This document shows, piece after piece, positions 17,192 to 25,800 of a stretch of 42,502 nucleotides of DNA. The notes under the pieces are model-generated. The model saw only the letters and a program-made list of their open reading frames with translations. It had not been told where the DNA came from and did no database searches. Origin of the DNA: CAZJHX01 sp964545715 (GTDB lineage: Bacteria; Myxococcota_A; UBA9042; GCA-2863065); assembly GCA_964545715.1 (NCBI GenBank), contig CAZJHX010000092.1, forward strand, positions 1 through 42,502, read 5' to 3'. The position numbers and the translations under genes are program-made. How positions within the stretch are numbered: position 1 is the stretch's first letter; every line of letters begins with the position of its first letter.

Positions 17192-17229
17192 CAGCGGTTC
17201 AACCACACACAACGAGGCGCAAGACGCGC

Positions 17230-17715
17230 ATGACCAGGCTGACACGGCGAGAATTTGCAACCGGGGCCCTCGCAGGTGGGGTGGCACTGCCGCTCAGTGC
17301 GCGCGGCGAGGTCACCAGCGGGTCGAGGGTGCGTGTCGGCAGCGTGTCGGAGCTCGCGATCGGGCAGCCGGTCTCGTTTGTCTATCCCGAGCCTCACCGC
17401 GCGATGTTGGTCCGACTCGCTCGGCCGGCTGAGCACGGCGTCGGTCCGGGCGGCGATATCGTGGCGTTTCATGTGGCGTGTCCCCACCAGGGCTGCCCTG
17501 TCGTCAGCAACGACGCGGAGCGGCTGGGTCGCGGCGTCTTCGGGCCGTGCGCCTGTCACGGCAGCACGTTCGACATCAGCGCCCACGGTCGCCAAATCCA
17601 CGGCCGCGCCAGTCAGGACCTGGTGCGCGTCGTGCTGGAAGTGCGCGACGACGACATCTTCGCGGTCGGCATCGTGGGTCTGCCGTTTGGCGATGCGGTG
17701 CGGTCTCCCAGTTGA
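17230..17715 (+). CDS. Rieske [2Fe-2S] subunit of an arsenite oxidase-family enzyme
   Basis: The product has 161 residues. The N-terminus has a twin-arginine signal (L-T-R-R-E-F-A-T-G-A-L-A-G-G). The Rieske cluster motifs are C84-P-H86-Q-G-C89 and C107-A-C109-H110-G-S, giving two Cys and two His ligands plus the C89/C109 disulfide pair. The motifs and size fit the small subunit of arsenite oxidase (AioB) and its iodate reductase relative (IdrB). Order and overlap with the molybdenum subunit (TTGA overlap) are as in aioBA operons. It would act in the periplasm, passing electrons from the Mo subunit to a cytochrome or copper protein. No such acceptor gene is in the window. Confidence 0.88.
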   Translation: MTRLTRREFATGALAGGVALPLSARGEVTSGSRVRVGSVSELAIGQPVSFVYPEPHRAMLVRLARPAEHGVGPGGDIVAFHVACPHQGCPVVSNDAERLGRGVFGPCACHGSTFDISAHGRQIHGRASQDLVRVVLEVRDDDIFAVGIVGLPFGDAVRSPS

Positions 17716-20306
17716 GCGGCGGTCGGCGAGACTTTCTGCGCAAGGCCACGGCCACAGCGGCTGCCGCCGTCGGTGCGACTCAGATGGGCTGTGCCGACCA
17801 GGGCGATGTCGCGTCGCAGCCGCAGCCGCTGTTGCCGCCACCCAACGCTCGCGTCCAGACGACCGCGTGCGCGCACTGCAGCGTCGGCTGCGGCTACAAG
17901 GTCTACAACTGGCCCGTCCACCAGCGGTCGGGGCTGGAGTCTCCTGAGTACAACGCGCTGGACGCACAGTATCCGGTCGGCGCTTACGGTCCGTGGATCT
18001 CCCCGCAGATGATCAATCGCATCACGATCGACGGCGAGCCGCACTACATCGTGGTCATCCCCGACCCGGACGCCGAGGTCGTCAATCCCAGTGGCGACCA
18101 CACGCTGGGCGCCTCCCTGGCGCGCCGCCTTTACAGCCCCGATACGCCCACCGCGGATCGATTCAAGACGCCGCTGCTGCGTGTGGGCGGCGAGCTCGTC
18201 CCCATCACGTGGCCGCAGGCGACGGACCTGATCGCCGGCTACTCCAAGTTTGTGCTGGACCCGCCCGCCGGCGCGGGACTCGAGCGCAGTGGCCCGTTGG
18301 CGTGGGGCATGAAGACCTACTCCTACCAGTTTTACGAGAACACCTACGCGATTACGAAGCTGGCGTTCGAGGCCGTGCAGACCCCGTGCTGGGCGCCCCA
18401 CGACAAAGCGGCCGAGGGGTCGGATACGCCGGGGCTCTCCGACGCCGGGATCAACGTCTTCTCGGCTGCTTACCAGGACTGGCGCGACGCGGACGTGGTC
18501 TTTTGCTCCGGGGTGGCGCTCTACGATGCGCACGGCGTGCTGTTCTCCCAGTGGGTGCAGGGACCCAACAAGCTCATTGTGGTCAACCCGCGCCGCGACG
18601 CTACGGCCGAATATGCGCTGAGCAGCGGCGGCATGTTTCTGCAGATCAACCCGGGGACCGACACCGCGCTGCACAACGCCCTGGCGCGCGTCATCCTGGA
18701 AAACGACTGGGAAGACGACGAGTTTCTGCAGCAGTGGATCGCGTCCGGCGCCGACCAGCTCGCCGCGACCAACTGGCGGCGCAAGCGCTTCTCGGTCTCG
18801 CCCACTGACTACTTCGCCAAGATCCGCAGCGACCCGAACTCCACCCCGGAGGCCGCTGCGGCGATCACCGGGCTGTCGGTCGCGGACATCCTGGAGGCGG
18901 CGCGCCGGCTGGCTGCACCGCGGGAGGACGGCACGCGCCCGAAAGCCTCGCTGATTCTCGAGAAAGGCAACTACTGGGCGCACAACTACCCAAACACCGC
19001 GTCATTCGCCAGCCTGGGTCTGCTGCTGGGCGCCGGCAATCGGCCGGGGCGCGTTATGTCGCGTGCCGGCGGGCACCAGCGCGGCATGATCAAGGCCGCT
19101 CCGTACCCCGAGCACCTGTCGCCGCACACGTGCTACGGCAATCCGATCGGGCTCAATCTGGACTACTGGACGCTGGCCGGGGAGCTGGCGTTTGTGTGGG
19201 TGATCGGGTGCACCTGGGCCGGCGGGGGCGGCGCCGCGACGGGCGTGTTGTACGCCGCTCTGGAGAATCAGGCGCGCGTTATCCAGCCGCAGGTGACGAC
19301 CGACGTAGCCTTCCCCGGTGACGCCGACGTACTGGACACCGACGCCGTGCTGCAGAGCTGGGCAAAGCGCGCGGTGGCGGGCGGCGCGGTCCTGGTGCAA
19401 CAAGACCTCTACCCCCAGCCCCTTACCGACCTCGCGGATCTGGTGCTGCCGGCCGCCGGCTGGGGCGAAGACACCTTCACGCGGATGCAGGGCGAGCGCC
19501 GGCTGCGCTTGTATCCCAAGCTGGCCGATCCGCCCGGGGAGGCCCGTCCGGACTGGGCGATCGTGGCCGAAGTGGCGCGCAAGATGGGCTATGAGGGCTT
19601 TGACTGGAAGGACACCGTTGCGCTCTTCGAAGAGGCCGGCCTGCACTCGGCCGGTCCCCACGCATACCGAGGCCTGTTGGAGTACGCCGCCGACAACCAC
19701 CTGTCGGCCCGTCAGGTGCTGCGCGAGGCGGGCACGACAGGCTTTCAGTGCCCGCTGTCGTACGAAGACGGTGAGCTGAAAGAGACGGTGCGGTATCACG
19801 ACGCCGAGGCGCACCGTCCGTTCAGCACGCCGTCGGGCAAGGCACACCTGATGTGGGTCCCGTGGGCCGATGTGTTGGAGCGACACCAGGAGCTGGCGCC
19901 GCTGGAGGGTGAGCTGTGGGTCATCAACCGGCGCCACTCCACGGTTTGGAGCTCGATGGTGGAGGATCTGCGCGTCCCGTTTCGCGATGACAACTTTCCG
20001 GTCAACTGGGTCGAGATCCATCCCACGGACGCGGCCGCCGCAGACGTCGAGCACGGGGACACCATCGCCTTCGATCGCACGGGCGTCTCACCGGGCGCGG
20101 GGGAGGACGACGGCTGGGTCGGCACCTTTGAAGGAGTCGCCTTGCTGACGGACCGCGTGCGCCCCGGGGTGGCCTGCGCCTACTTCAATTTCCGTGGCGA
20201 TCCGGCGTATGCCGCCAACGCGGTGGTCTCGGGCATCGCCGAGCCGATCACCAACAAGAACAGCTTCAAGCTGGGCCGGGGGCGGCTGCGTAAGGTCGGA
20301 GCGTGA
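17712..20306 (+). CDS. Molybdopterin oxidoreductase, AioA/IdrA-like large subunit
   Basis: The product has 864 residues from a TTG at 17712 overlapping the Rieske stop. C53-x2-C56-x3-C60 (C-A-H-C-S-V-G-C-G-Y) has no fourth Cys about 71 residues on, as expected for the [3Fe-4S] cluster of arsenite oxidase. Other family features are Y-E-N-T (Glu209), S-R-A-G-G-H-Q (R451, H455, spaced as the arsenite-site Arg and His of Alcaligenes AioA), and C-terminal T-N-K-N-S-F-K-L-G-R-G-R-L-R-K. The position eight before Glu209 is Lys201, where the Alcaligenes enzyme has a site His. The N-terminus has its own twin-arginine motif (G-R-R-D-F-L-R-K) and an M-G-C that could be a lipobox, unusual for AioA, which normally rides out with AioB. 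The substrate is therefore open: arsenite, iodate or other. Confidence 0.87.
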   Translation: MSGGRRDFLRKATATAAAAVGATQMGCADQGDVASQPQPLLPPPNARVQTTACAHCSVGCGYKVYNWPVHQRSGLESPEYNALDAQYPVGAYGPWISPQMINRITIDGEPHYIVVIPDPDAEVVNPSGDHTLGASLARRLYSPDTPTADRFKTPLLRVGGELVPITWPQATDLIAGYSKFVLDPPAGAGLERSGPLAWGMKTYSYQFYENTYAITKLAFEAVQTPCWAPHDKAAEGSDTPGLSDAGINVFSAAYQDWRDADVVFCSGVALYDAHGVLFSQWVQGPNKLIVVNPRRDATAEYALSSGGMFLQINPGTDTALHNALARVILENDWEDDEFLQQWIASGADQLAATNWRRKRFSVSPTDYFAKIRSDPNSTPEAAAAITGLSVADILEAARRLAAPREDGTRPKASLILEKGNYWAHNYPNTASFASLGLLLGAGNRPGRVMSRAGGHQRGMIKAAPYPEHLSPHTCYGNPIGLNLDYWTLAGELAFVWVIGCTWAGGGGAATGVLYAALENQARVIQPQVTTDVAFPGDADVLDTDAVLQSWAKRAVAGGAVLVQQDLYPQPLTDLADLVLPAAGWGEDTFTRMQGERRLRLYPKLADPPGEARPDWAIVAEVARKMGYEGFDWKDTVALFEEAGLHSAGPHAYRGLLEYAADNHLSARQVLREAGTTGFQCPLSYEDGELKETVRYHDAEAHRPFSTPSGKAHLMWVPWADVLERHQELAPLEGELWVINRRHSTVWSSMVEDLRVPFRDDNFPVNWVEIHPTDAAAADVEHGDTIAFDRTGVSPGAGEDDGWVGTFEGVALLTDRVRPGVACAYFNFRGDPAYAANAVVSGIAEPITNKNSFKLGRGRLRKVGA

Positions 20307-20307
20307 G

Positions 20308-22227
20308 CTACTCCTCGACCGGCGGATCCTCCACCGGCGGCTCTTCAACCGGCCCGTCGCCACAGCCCAGCACGTGGACGTCGTCGATGAAGACGCCCTT
20401 GGTGCTGTTGTACAGCCCGTCCACCGAGTTGAAGTAGAAGCGCACCTTGCTGGTCTGACCCGCATGGGCGGCCAGCGGCACCGTGATCAGCGTCCACTTC
20501 TTCATGGGCGTGGTGGACGACTTGCTCCACAGCGTGGCGCCCGTGGCGGTCAGCTGCACGCTGAGCTTGTCGTAGGTGGTGCTGGACTCGGTGTCCATCC
20601 ACAGCCAGAAGCGCAGCACCGGCTCGCTGGTGTCGGGGATGGTGATCTCGATGCTGTCCGCGCTGCCGGAGTTGGTGCCCGCGGAGTAGTTCCACGCGGC
20701 CGGGTTGCCGTAATACAGCGCAGCGCCGCCGGACATGGACTCCTCGCCCTGCACGACCTGCCACTTGACGCTGGAGCCGCCGCCCAGGGTCCAGTCGCCG
20801 GCTGCGTCCTCGCCGTCAAAGCCCTCGAAGAGCGGCTGGTCGGTGCAGCAGCCCTCGGGGAAGGCGCTCTGGCAGCCCGCGTCGGGGTCGCACACCGTCT
20901 CGGTGCACTCGATGCCGTCGGTGCAGAGGCTGTCGTCGGTCTCGTAGACACACTCGCCGGTCTCGGTGTCGCAGCTGTCGGTGGTGCAGGCGATGCCGTC
21001 GTCGCAGGCGTCGCCCTCGTTGAGGCAGCCGCTGCCCTCCACGCAGGTGTCGGTGGTGCAGGCGTCGCCGTCGTCGCAGTCCAGCGGGTCGCCGTCCACG
21101 CACTCGCCGGCGGAGCACGTCGCGGGCACACAGCTCAGAGCGTTGTCGCAGGTGGCGCCCTCCGCGGACGGGCTGAACTTGCACTGCCCGGTGCTGCTGT
21201 TGCAGCTGTCTGCGGTGCACGGGTTGCCGTCGTTGCAGATCTTGGCCGCGCCGCTGGTGCAGCTGCCGAAGGAGCAGGTCTCCCCGGTGGTGCAGGCGTT
21301 GCCGTCGTCGCAGTCGAGCTCGGTGCCGCTGCAGCCACCGAACGCGCAGGTGTCGTCCACCGTGCACGAGTCGCCGTCGCTGCAGATCGCCCCGTCATCC
21401 GGGGTGTTTTTGCAGTCGCCGCCCAGGCAGGAGTCCGCGGTGCATGGGTTGCCGTCATCGCAGTCCGGACCGACGCCGGGCTGACACTGCCCGAGTTGGC
21501 AGCTGTCGCCCAGCGTGCACGGGTTACCGTCGTCGCAGGCGCCGTTGTTCTCCGAGTACTTGCAGGAACCCAGCTGGCAGCTGTCGTCGGTGCACGCGTT
21601 GCCGTCGTCGCAGTTCTTGCCTGGACCCGCCTGGCACGCGCCCGCCGAGCACTTGTCGCTGACGGTGCAGTCGTTGCCGTCGTCGCAGCTCTTGGCGTTG
21701 TTGGTGTACTCGCAGCCCTGTTTGGCGGGGCTGCACAGGTCGTTGGTGCAGTCGTTGCCGTCGTCGCACTCCAGCAGCGGCCCGCCCTTGCACACGCTGT
21801 TGGCGCATTTGTCCTTGGTTGTGCACCAGTTGTCGTCGTCGCAGCTTTTGGTGTTGACGGGGTTGGCGCAGTCGCCGTTGTCCTTGCACACGTTGTCGGT
21901 GCATGGGTTGCCGTCGTCACACTCGCTCACGTTGACGCAGCCTGTCGGGTCCTCGACGGGATCTTCGACGGGATCTTCGACCGGGTCCTCGACGGGATCT
22001 TCGACCGGGTCCTCAACGGGATCCTCGACCGGGTCTTCGACGGGATCTTCGACCGGATCCTCGACCGGGTCGGTGGGGTCTTCGACGGGATCCTCGACGC
22101 CGGTATCCGCGGGGCGGTCCTTCTCAGCCACCAGCTCCTTGTCCTTATCCTTGCCGCGCCGTCGCCCTGTGGGTGGACTGCAGGCCACCGCCCCAACCAT
22201 CAAAAACACGAGCCATGTCGCTCTCAT
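20308..22227 (-). CDS. CTDC-repeat lipoprotein with VEDP linker and beta-sandwich C-terminus
   Basis: A lipoprotein of 639 residues (lipobox A-V-A-C). A Lys/Glu-rich stretch and about twelve tandem V-E-D-P units form an extended acidic linker. About 14 cysteine repeats of the form C-D-D-G-N-x-C-T-x-D-x-C follow (roughly 100-460), resembling the Dictyostelium CTDC repeat family (PF00526). Residues about 475-620 look like a jelly-roll, MAM-like or carbohydrate-binding domain (L-F-E-G-F-D-G, W-Q-V-V, A-L-Y-Y-G-N, L-R-F-W-L-W-M-D, G-V-F-I-D-D-V-H-V). The last residues are again Pro/Glu repeats. A GGAGG Shine-Dalgarno precedes the ATG. It is a likely surface adhesin or binding protein, and it is convergent with the oxidoreductase gene, one base apart. 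Confidence 0.88.
   Translation of the reverse strand: MRATWLVFLMVGAVACSPPTGRRRGKDKDKELVAEKDRPADTGVEDPVEDPTDPVEDPVEDPVEDPVEDPVEDPVEDPVEDPVEDPVEDPVEDPTGCVNVSECDDGNPCTDNVCKDNGDCANPVNTKSCDDDNWCTTKDKCANSVCKGGPLLECDDGNDCTNDLCSPAKQGCEYTNNAKSCDDGNDCTVSDKCSAGACQAGPGKNCDDGNACTDDSCQLGSCKYSENNGACDDGNPCTLGDSCQLGQCQPGVGPDCDDGNPCTADSCLGGDCKNTPDDGAICSDGDSCTVDDTCAFGGCSGTELDCDDGNACTTGETCSFGSCTSGAAKICNDGNPCTADSCNSSTGQCKFSPSAEGATCDNALSCVPATCSAGECVDGDPLDCDDGDACTTDTCVEGSGCLNEGDACDDGIACTTDSCDTETGECVYETDDSLCTDGIECTETVCDPDAGCQSAFPEGCCTDQPLFEGFDGEDAAGDWTLGGGSSVKWQVVQGEESMSGGAALYYGNPAAWNYSAGTNSGSADSIEITIPDTSEPVLRFWLWMDTESSTTYDKLSVQLTATGATLWSKSSTTPMKKWTLITVPLAAHAGQTSKVRFYFNSVDGLYNSTKGVFIDDVHVLGCGDGPVEEPPVEDPPVEE
21947..22099 (-). 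repeat. Tandem 12-base repeat encoding Val-Glu-Asp-Pro
   Basis: Ten 12-base units, a nine-base T-D-P unit and two more 12-base units follow one another in frame. Units vary only at silent positions (for example gggtcctcgacg and ggatcttcgacc on the plus strand), so the protein repeat is perfect while the DNA has drifted. Confidence 0.9.
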
Positions 22228-22358
22228 CTCGGCCTCCGTCGTTCGCTCCGAGCACCCGAACGTGTCGGGCTGCGCGCGCTATTCCGCTAGTGGACGTCGG
22301 CAGTGTGGGGATCGCGGCGCTGAAACACCGCTGAAACTTTCTGAACTCTGGCAGGCTG

Positions 22359-22820
22359 CTAGATCTCGTCGCCAACCAGGTCGGGTTTGAACGTGGACGA
22401 CTCGACGGTCTGGTTGTACTCGCCGGCCTTGAACGCGCCCTTGTAGTGCAGCTCGCCCTTGGGAGTGCCCTTGCCCTCAAAGCCGTAGAAGAGCTTCACG
22501 CGCACCTTCTCACCGGCGGCCAGTGGAAACTTGAAGGCCTGGTATTTGCGCCGATGATCGTTGCCCTCCCAGACGACCGCCCGCTCCCAGTTGCACTTGC
22601 CCGCGCGCTTGCCTTTGGCGTCCAGCAGGTCCAGTGGCAGGGGAGTCACGGTCAGGGGCTCGGCGGTGTTGTTGGTCAGGTCCACGACCATCATGCACGC
22701 GCCGACCCTGGTCTGGCCGCGATGGGAGCGCACCTGCAGGCCGCTCTCGACCTCTGCGACTGTAAACGGAGCCGGGGTTTGTGTTGTCATTGTGGCCGCC
22801 ACCAGTCCTATCAGAAGCAT
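22359..22820 (-). CDS. Small exported protein of unknown function
   Basis: The product has 153 residues with a short signal peptide (MLLIGLVAATMTTQT, cleavage about 15-20). The mature part alternates strands (A-C-M-M-V-V-D-L-T-N-N-T, L-T-V-T-P-L-P-L-D-L-L-D, V-R-V-K-L-F-Y-G-F) and reads like an immunoglobulin-type beta-sandwich of the kind that stabilises or binds partner proteins. There are two Cys. The family is not recognised. The ATG is exactly six bases after TATACT, and its own promoter separates it from the large lipoprotein upstream, 24 bases away. Confidence 0.75.
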   Translation of the reverse strand: MLLIGLVAATMTTQTPAPFTVAEVESGLQVRSHRGQTRVGACMMVVDLTNNTAEPLTVTPLPLDLLDAKGKRAGKCNWERAVVWEGNDHRRKYQAFKFPLAAGEKVRVKLFYGFEGKGTPKGELHYKGAFKAGEYNQTVESSTFKPDLVGDEI

Positions 22821-22826
22821 GCCGCG

Positions 22827-22832
22827 AGTATA
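22827..22832 (-). promoter_or_regulatory. -10 box TATACT of the small exported protein
   Basis: TATACT on the minus strand is followed by exactly six bases and the ATG at 22820. This is the best match to the -10 consensus among the leaderless group. Confidence 0.6.
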
Positions 22833-22844
22833 GCGGTGCGCCGG

Positions 22845-25800
22845 TCAGTTGTCCTCGCAGATGCAGTCGACCAGCGAGTAGGTGTGCACGCCGCCCAGCG
22901 CGGTCTGCTTGCCCGGGTCCGGCCCGTCCATCAGCGGGTCGCCCACCAGCGCGCCGTGTTGACCCAGGGCCACGGTGGCGCCAAACGTGTCGGCGTCCAG
23001 CGCGTCGAGCCCGAGCAGGGTTTGGACCGGCACCCAGGAGCTGGGAACGGACGCCCACTTGCGCCGAAAAATGTATACGGCTCCGGTGCCCTGCTTCGGT
23101 GCACCCACCAGCGCGATGTCGCCGTGCAGCGCGATGGATCGCCCCAGCTCCAGGTACCCCACAGCCTTGGGCTTGAGCTCGGCCACCTGGCCCCACGCAT
23201 CGATTCCGCCGGCGTTTCGTTCGTAGACGTAGGCGGCGCCGGACGACGTGCCTGTCTCATCCTGGGCCTCAAGCGGCGAGCCGACGATCAGGGTGTCTCC
23301 CTGCAGGGCTACTGCGGCGCCGAACTTGGCGGTCGCGGTGCTCACCACGGCGCTGGGCTCCCACACGCCGGTGCCCGCCGTCAGCTCGAAGACGTGAACG
23401 TCGTTGGAGCCCGTCGCGCTGACTACGATCCGGTAGCCGTCGATGGCCACCTGGTCCCCGAATTTGCCGCCGCTCTCGTCGCCCGGCGGGGCCAACACCT
23501 GCAGCTCGCCCCACCCGTTGTCGCCGTCCTTGTTTCGCTCGTAGATATAGGCGGCCCCGATCCCCGAATGCTCGTTTGCGCCGACCACCACCACGTCGCC
23601 GTCGATCGCGACATCGCAGCCATAGCCGGCCGCCTCGTCGGGCACGCCCATCGTCGCTTTGTGCCCCCAGTTGGCGTCGTATTCGAAGATCCGCGCGCTC
23701 GCCGAGGCAGGATATGTGACGGCGACCGTCTTGTTGCTCAGCGCGACCTCTCCGGCAAAACCGGCCGCGGGCAGTCCGACAACCAGGTTGCCGAACGGCA
23801 GCCAATGGGGCGCGCCGTCTGACGTGACACGGTCGTACATGAACACGGTCTGGTTTTGTGCGGCGGCCACGGCGGCGATCGGTCCGTCCACCGCGATGGA
23901 GCTGCCCAGTTGATTGTTCGCCGGCATGTTCAGCTCCGTCAGCGTTTTTTCAAAGGTCCAGCCGGCGCATGGAGCCGGCGCCGTCACGCACCCGGCAAGC
24001 TCGGAGCACCCCGCAGAGACGCAGGTGTCTGCCGGATCGCCGCACAGCAGCGGCTTGGTGACGCAGCTGCCCCCCAGGCACGCGTCCTGGGTGCAGATCG
24101 AGCCGTCGTCGCACGTGACCTCCGGCTGACGACACCCGGCGGCGGGATGGCAGCGCGGCGCGGTGCAGATGGAGCCGTCGTGGCAGGCATAGGCTATCGC
24201 CGCCTCCTCGGTCGCAGCCTCTGCGCCCGCACCCGCGTACTCGACCGCATGCGCGGTGACACGCACCTCGTCGATGCTGCCGTCAAAGGTGCTCGGCAGA
24301 TCGCAGGTCGCGCATTTTCCGGCCCAGACCGGCTGCCCGCCGCCGTGATTGATCGGGTCCTTGATCTGCACCTGGGACGCTACCTTGCCGTCCACGATCA
24401 CGCGCGCCACGCCGGCCTCCACGTCACGCACGCAGGCCACGTGATGCCACTGCCCGTCGTTGACCAGCACGGTCTCCGGCTGGGTGAGTTGGCCGCCTGT
24501 GCCCGCCGCGCCGGTAAAGATCACGACCCCGGGGTTCAAGAGCAGGCAGCGCCACCCCGGCAGGTTGTCCGTGGCGGGCTGGTGCAGGATGGCCATCCCG
24601 GGCAGGGGCGCAACAGACGTCGTCCTTATCCAGGCGGACGCTGTGAAGGAGCCCGTCCCGATGGCTGGTGAGAGCACCTCGATCCCGCCGCCGTCGGCCA
24701 GGTCGATCCCTGCGCCGAGCTTGCCGGAGACCTCGTCCGAGATGTCCAGGCCCTGAAGCGCCGCGTCCCCGCCCGCTGAGCCGGCGTTTGGTGTAGTCCC
24801 CGCCTTGTCGAGCTGCTCCAGCGGCAGCCAGACCTCGGACTGCGGGATGATCGGCGCGAACGGCAGCGGGGCGTGGCTGCACCCGATCTCCTCGCAGGTG
24901 TCGACGGTGCACGCATCGTCGTCGTCGCAATCGGTCGGCACGCCCACACACGCGCCGCCCGCGCAGATGCCCTCCAGGCACGCGCCGGCCACGTCGCAGG
25001 CGGTGGTCGCGGCCACTTTGTGCACGAGGTTGGCGGCCACGTCGGTGATATAGAGCGGGCCCCCGGGCGCAAACGACAGCCCCCAGGGCTCTTTCAGCTG
25101 GCCGGACCAGGACGCCAGGTGGCCGCCGTCCGTGCCAAAGACCTCGATGCGGGAGTTGCCGGAGTCCGCCACGTACAGGTTTCCGTCGTGACCCAGCGCG
25201 ACATCGCGTGGCTTGGAGAGCTGGCCCGCGCCGCTGCCCTCGGAGCCGACGATCCAGAGCTCATCGCCCACCTGCGTGTACTTGTGCAGGGTGCCGGTGC
25301 CGGCCTCAGCCAGGTAGAGGTGGGTGTCGTCCAGCGCGATTCCGCGCGGGTCGAGGAAGCTGCCGCTTTCACCCAACTGGAAGACGATGTCACCGGCCAG
25401 ATTTATCCGGAAGACGCCTCCGGACGCGGTGTCGCCCACCCAGACCTCCTCGTTGGACTGCGTGGCAACATTTGTGGCGCTCAGGCCGTAGGTCTTCAAA
25501 GGCTCGCCGTAGCGGTCCAGATGGATCAGCATCTCGACGGTCGCCAGCCACATGCTGCCGTCCGGCGCCACGGCCAGGTCGTCGCCTTTGCTGGAGTGAG
25601 GTGACGTCTTTTGAAAGACGCCCTTGCCGCTGTAGCGCTTCAAGTCCAGGGCGGCCATGACCCAGACCGCCTTGTCGATGGCCGCGACGCCGTGCGGCTG
25701 CAGCGCCTCGAAGGGGCTGTCCGCCAGCTGCTCAAACGACGCCACCGCGGGCTTGGCCACACAGACGCCGTCGGCGCAAAGATGCGACATGCAGACGTCT

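Noticed and set aside
20194..22290. 698-codon plus-strand open frame rich in Val/Ala
   Set aside because: It is the complement of the CTDC-repeat lipoprotein; its repeats mirror the cysteine repeats on the other strand, which have signal peptide, lipobox and family motifs.
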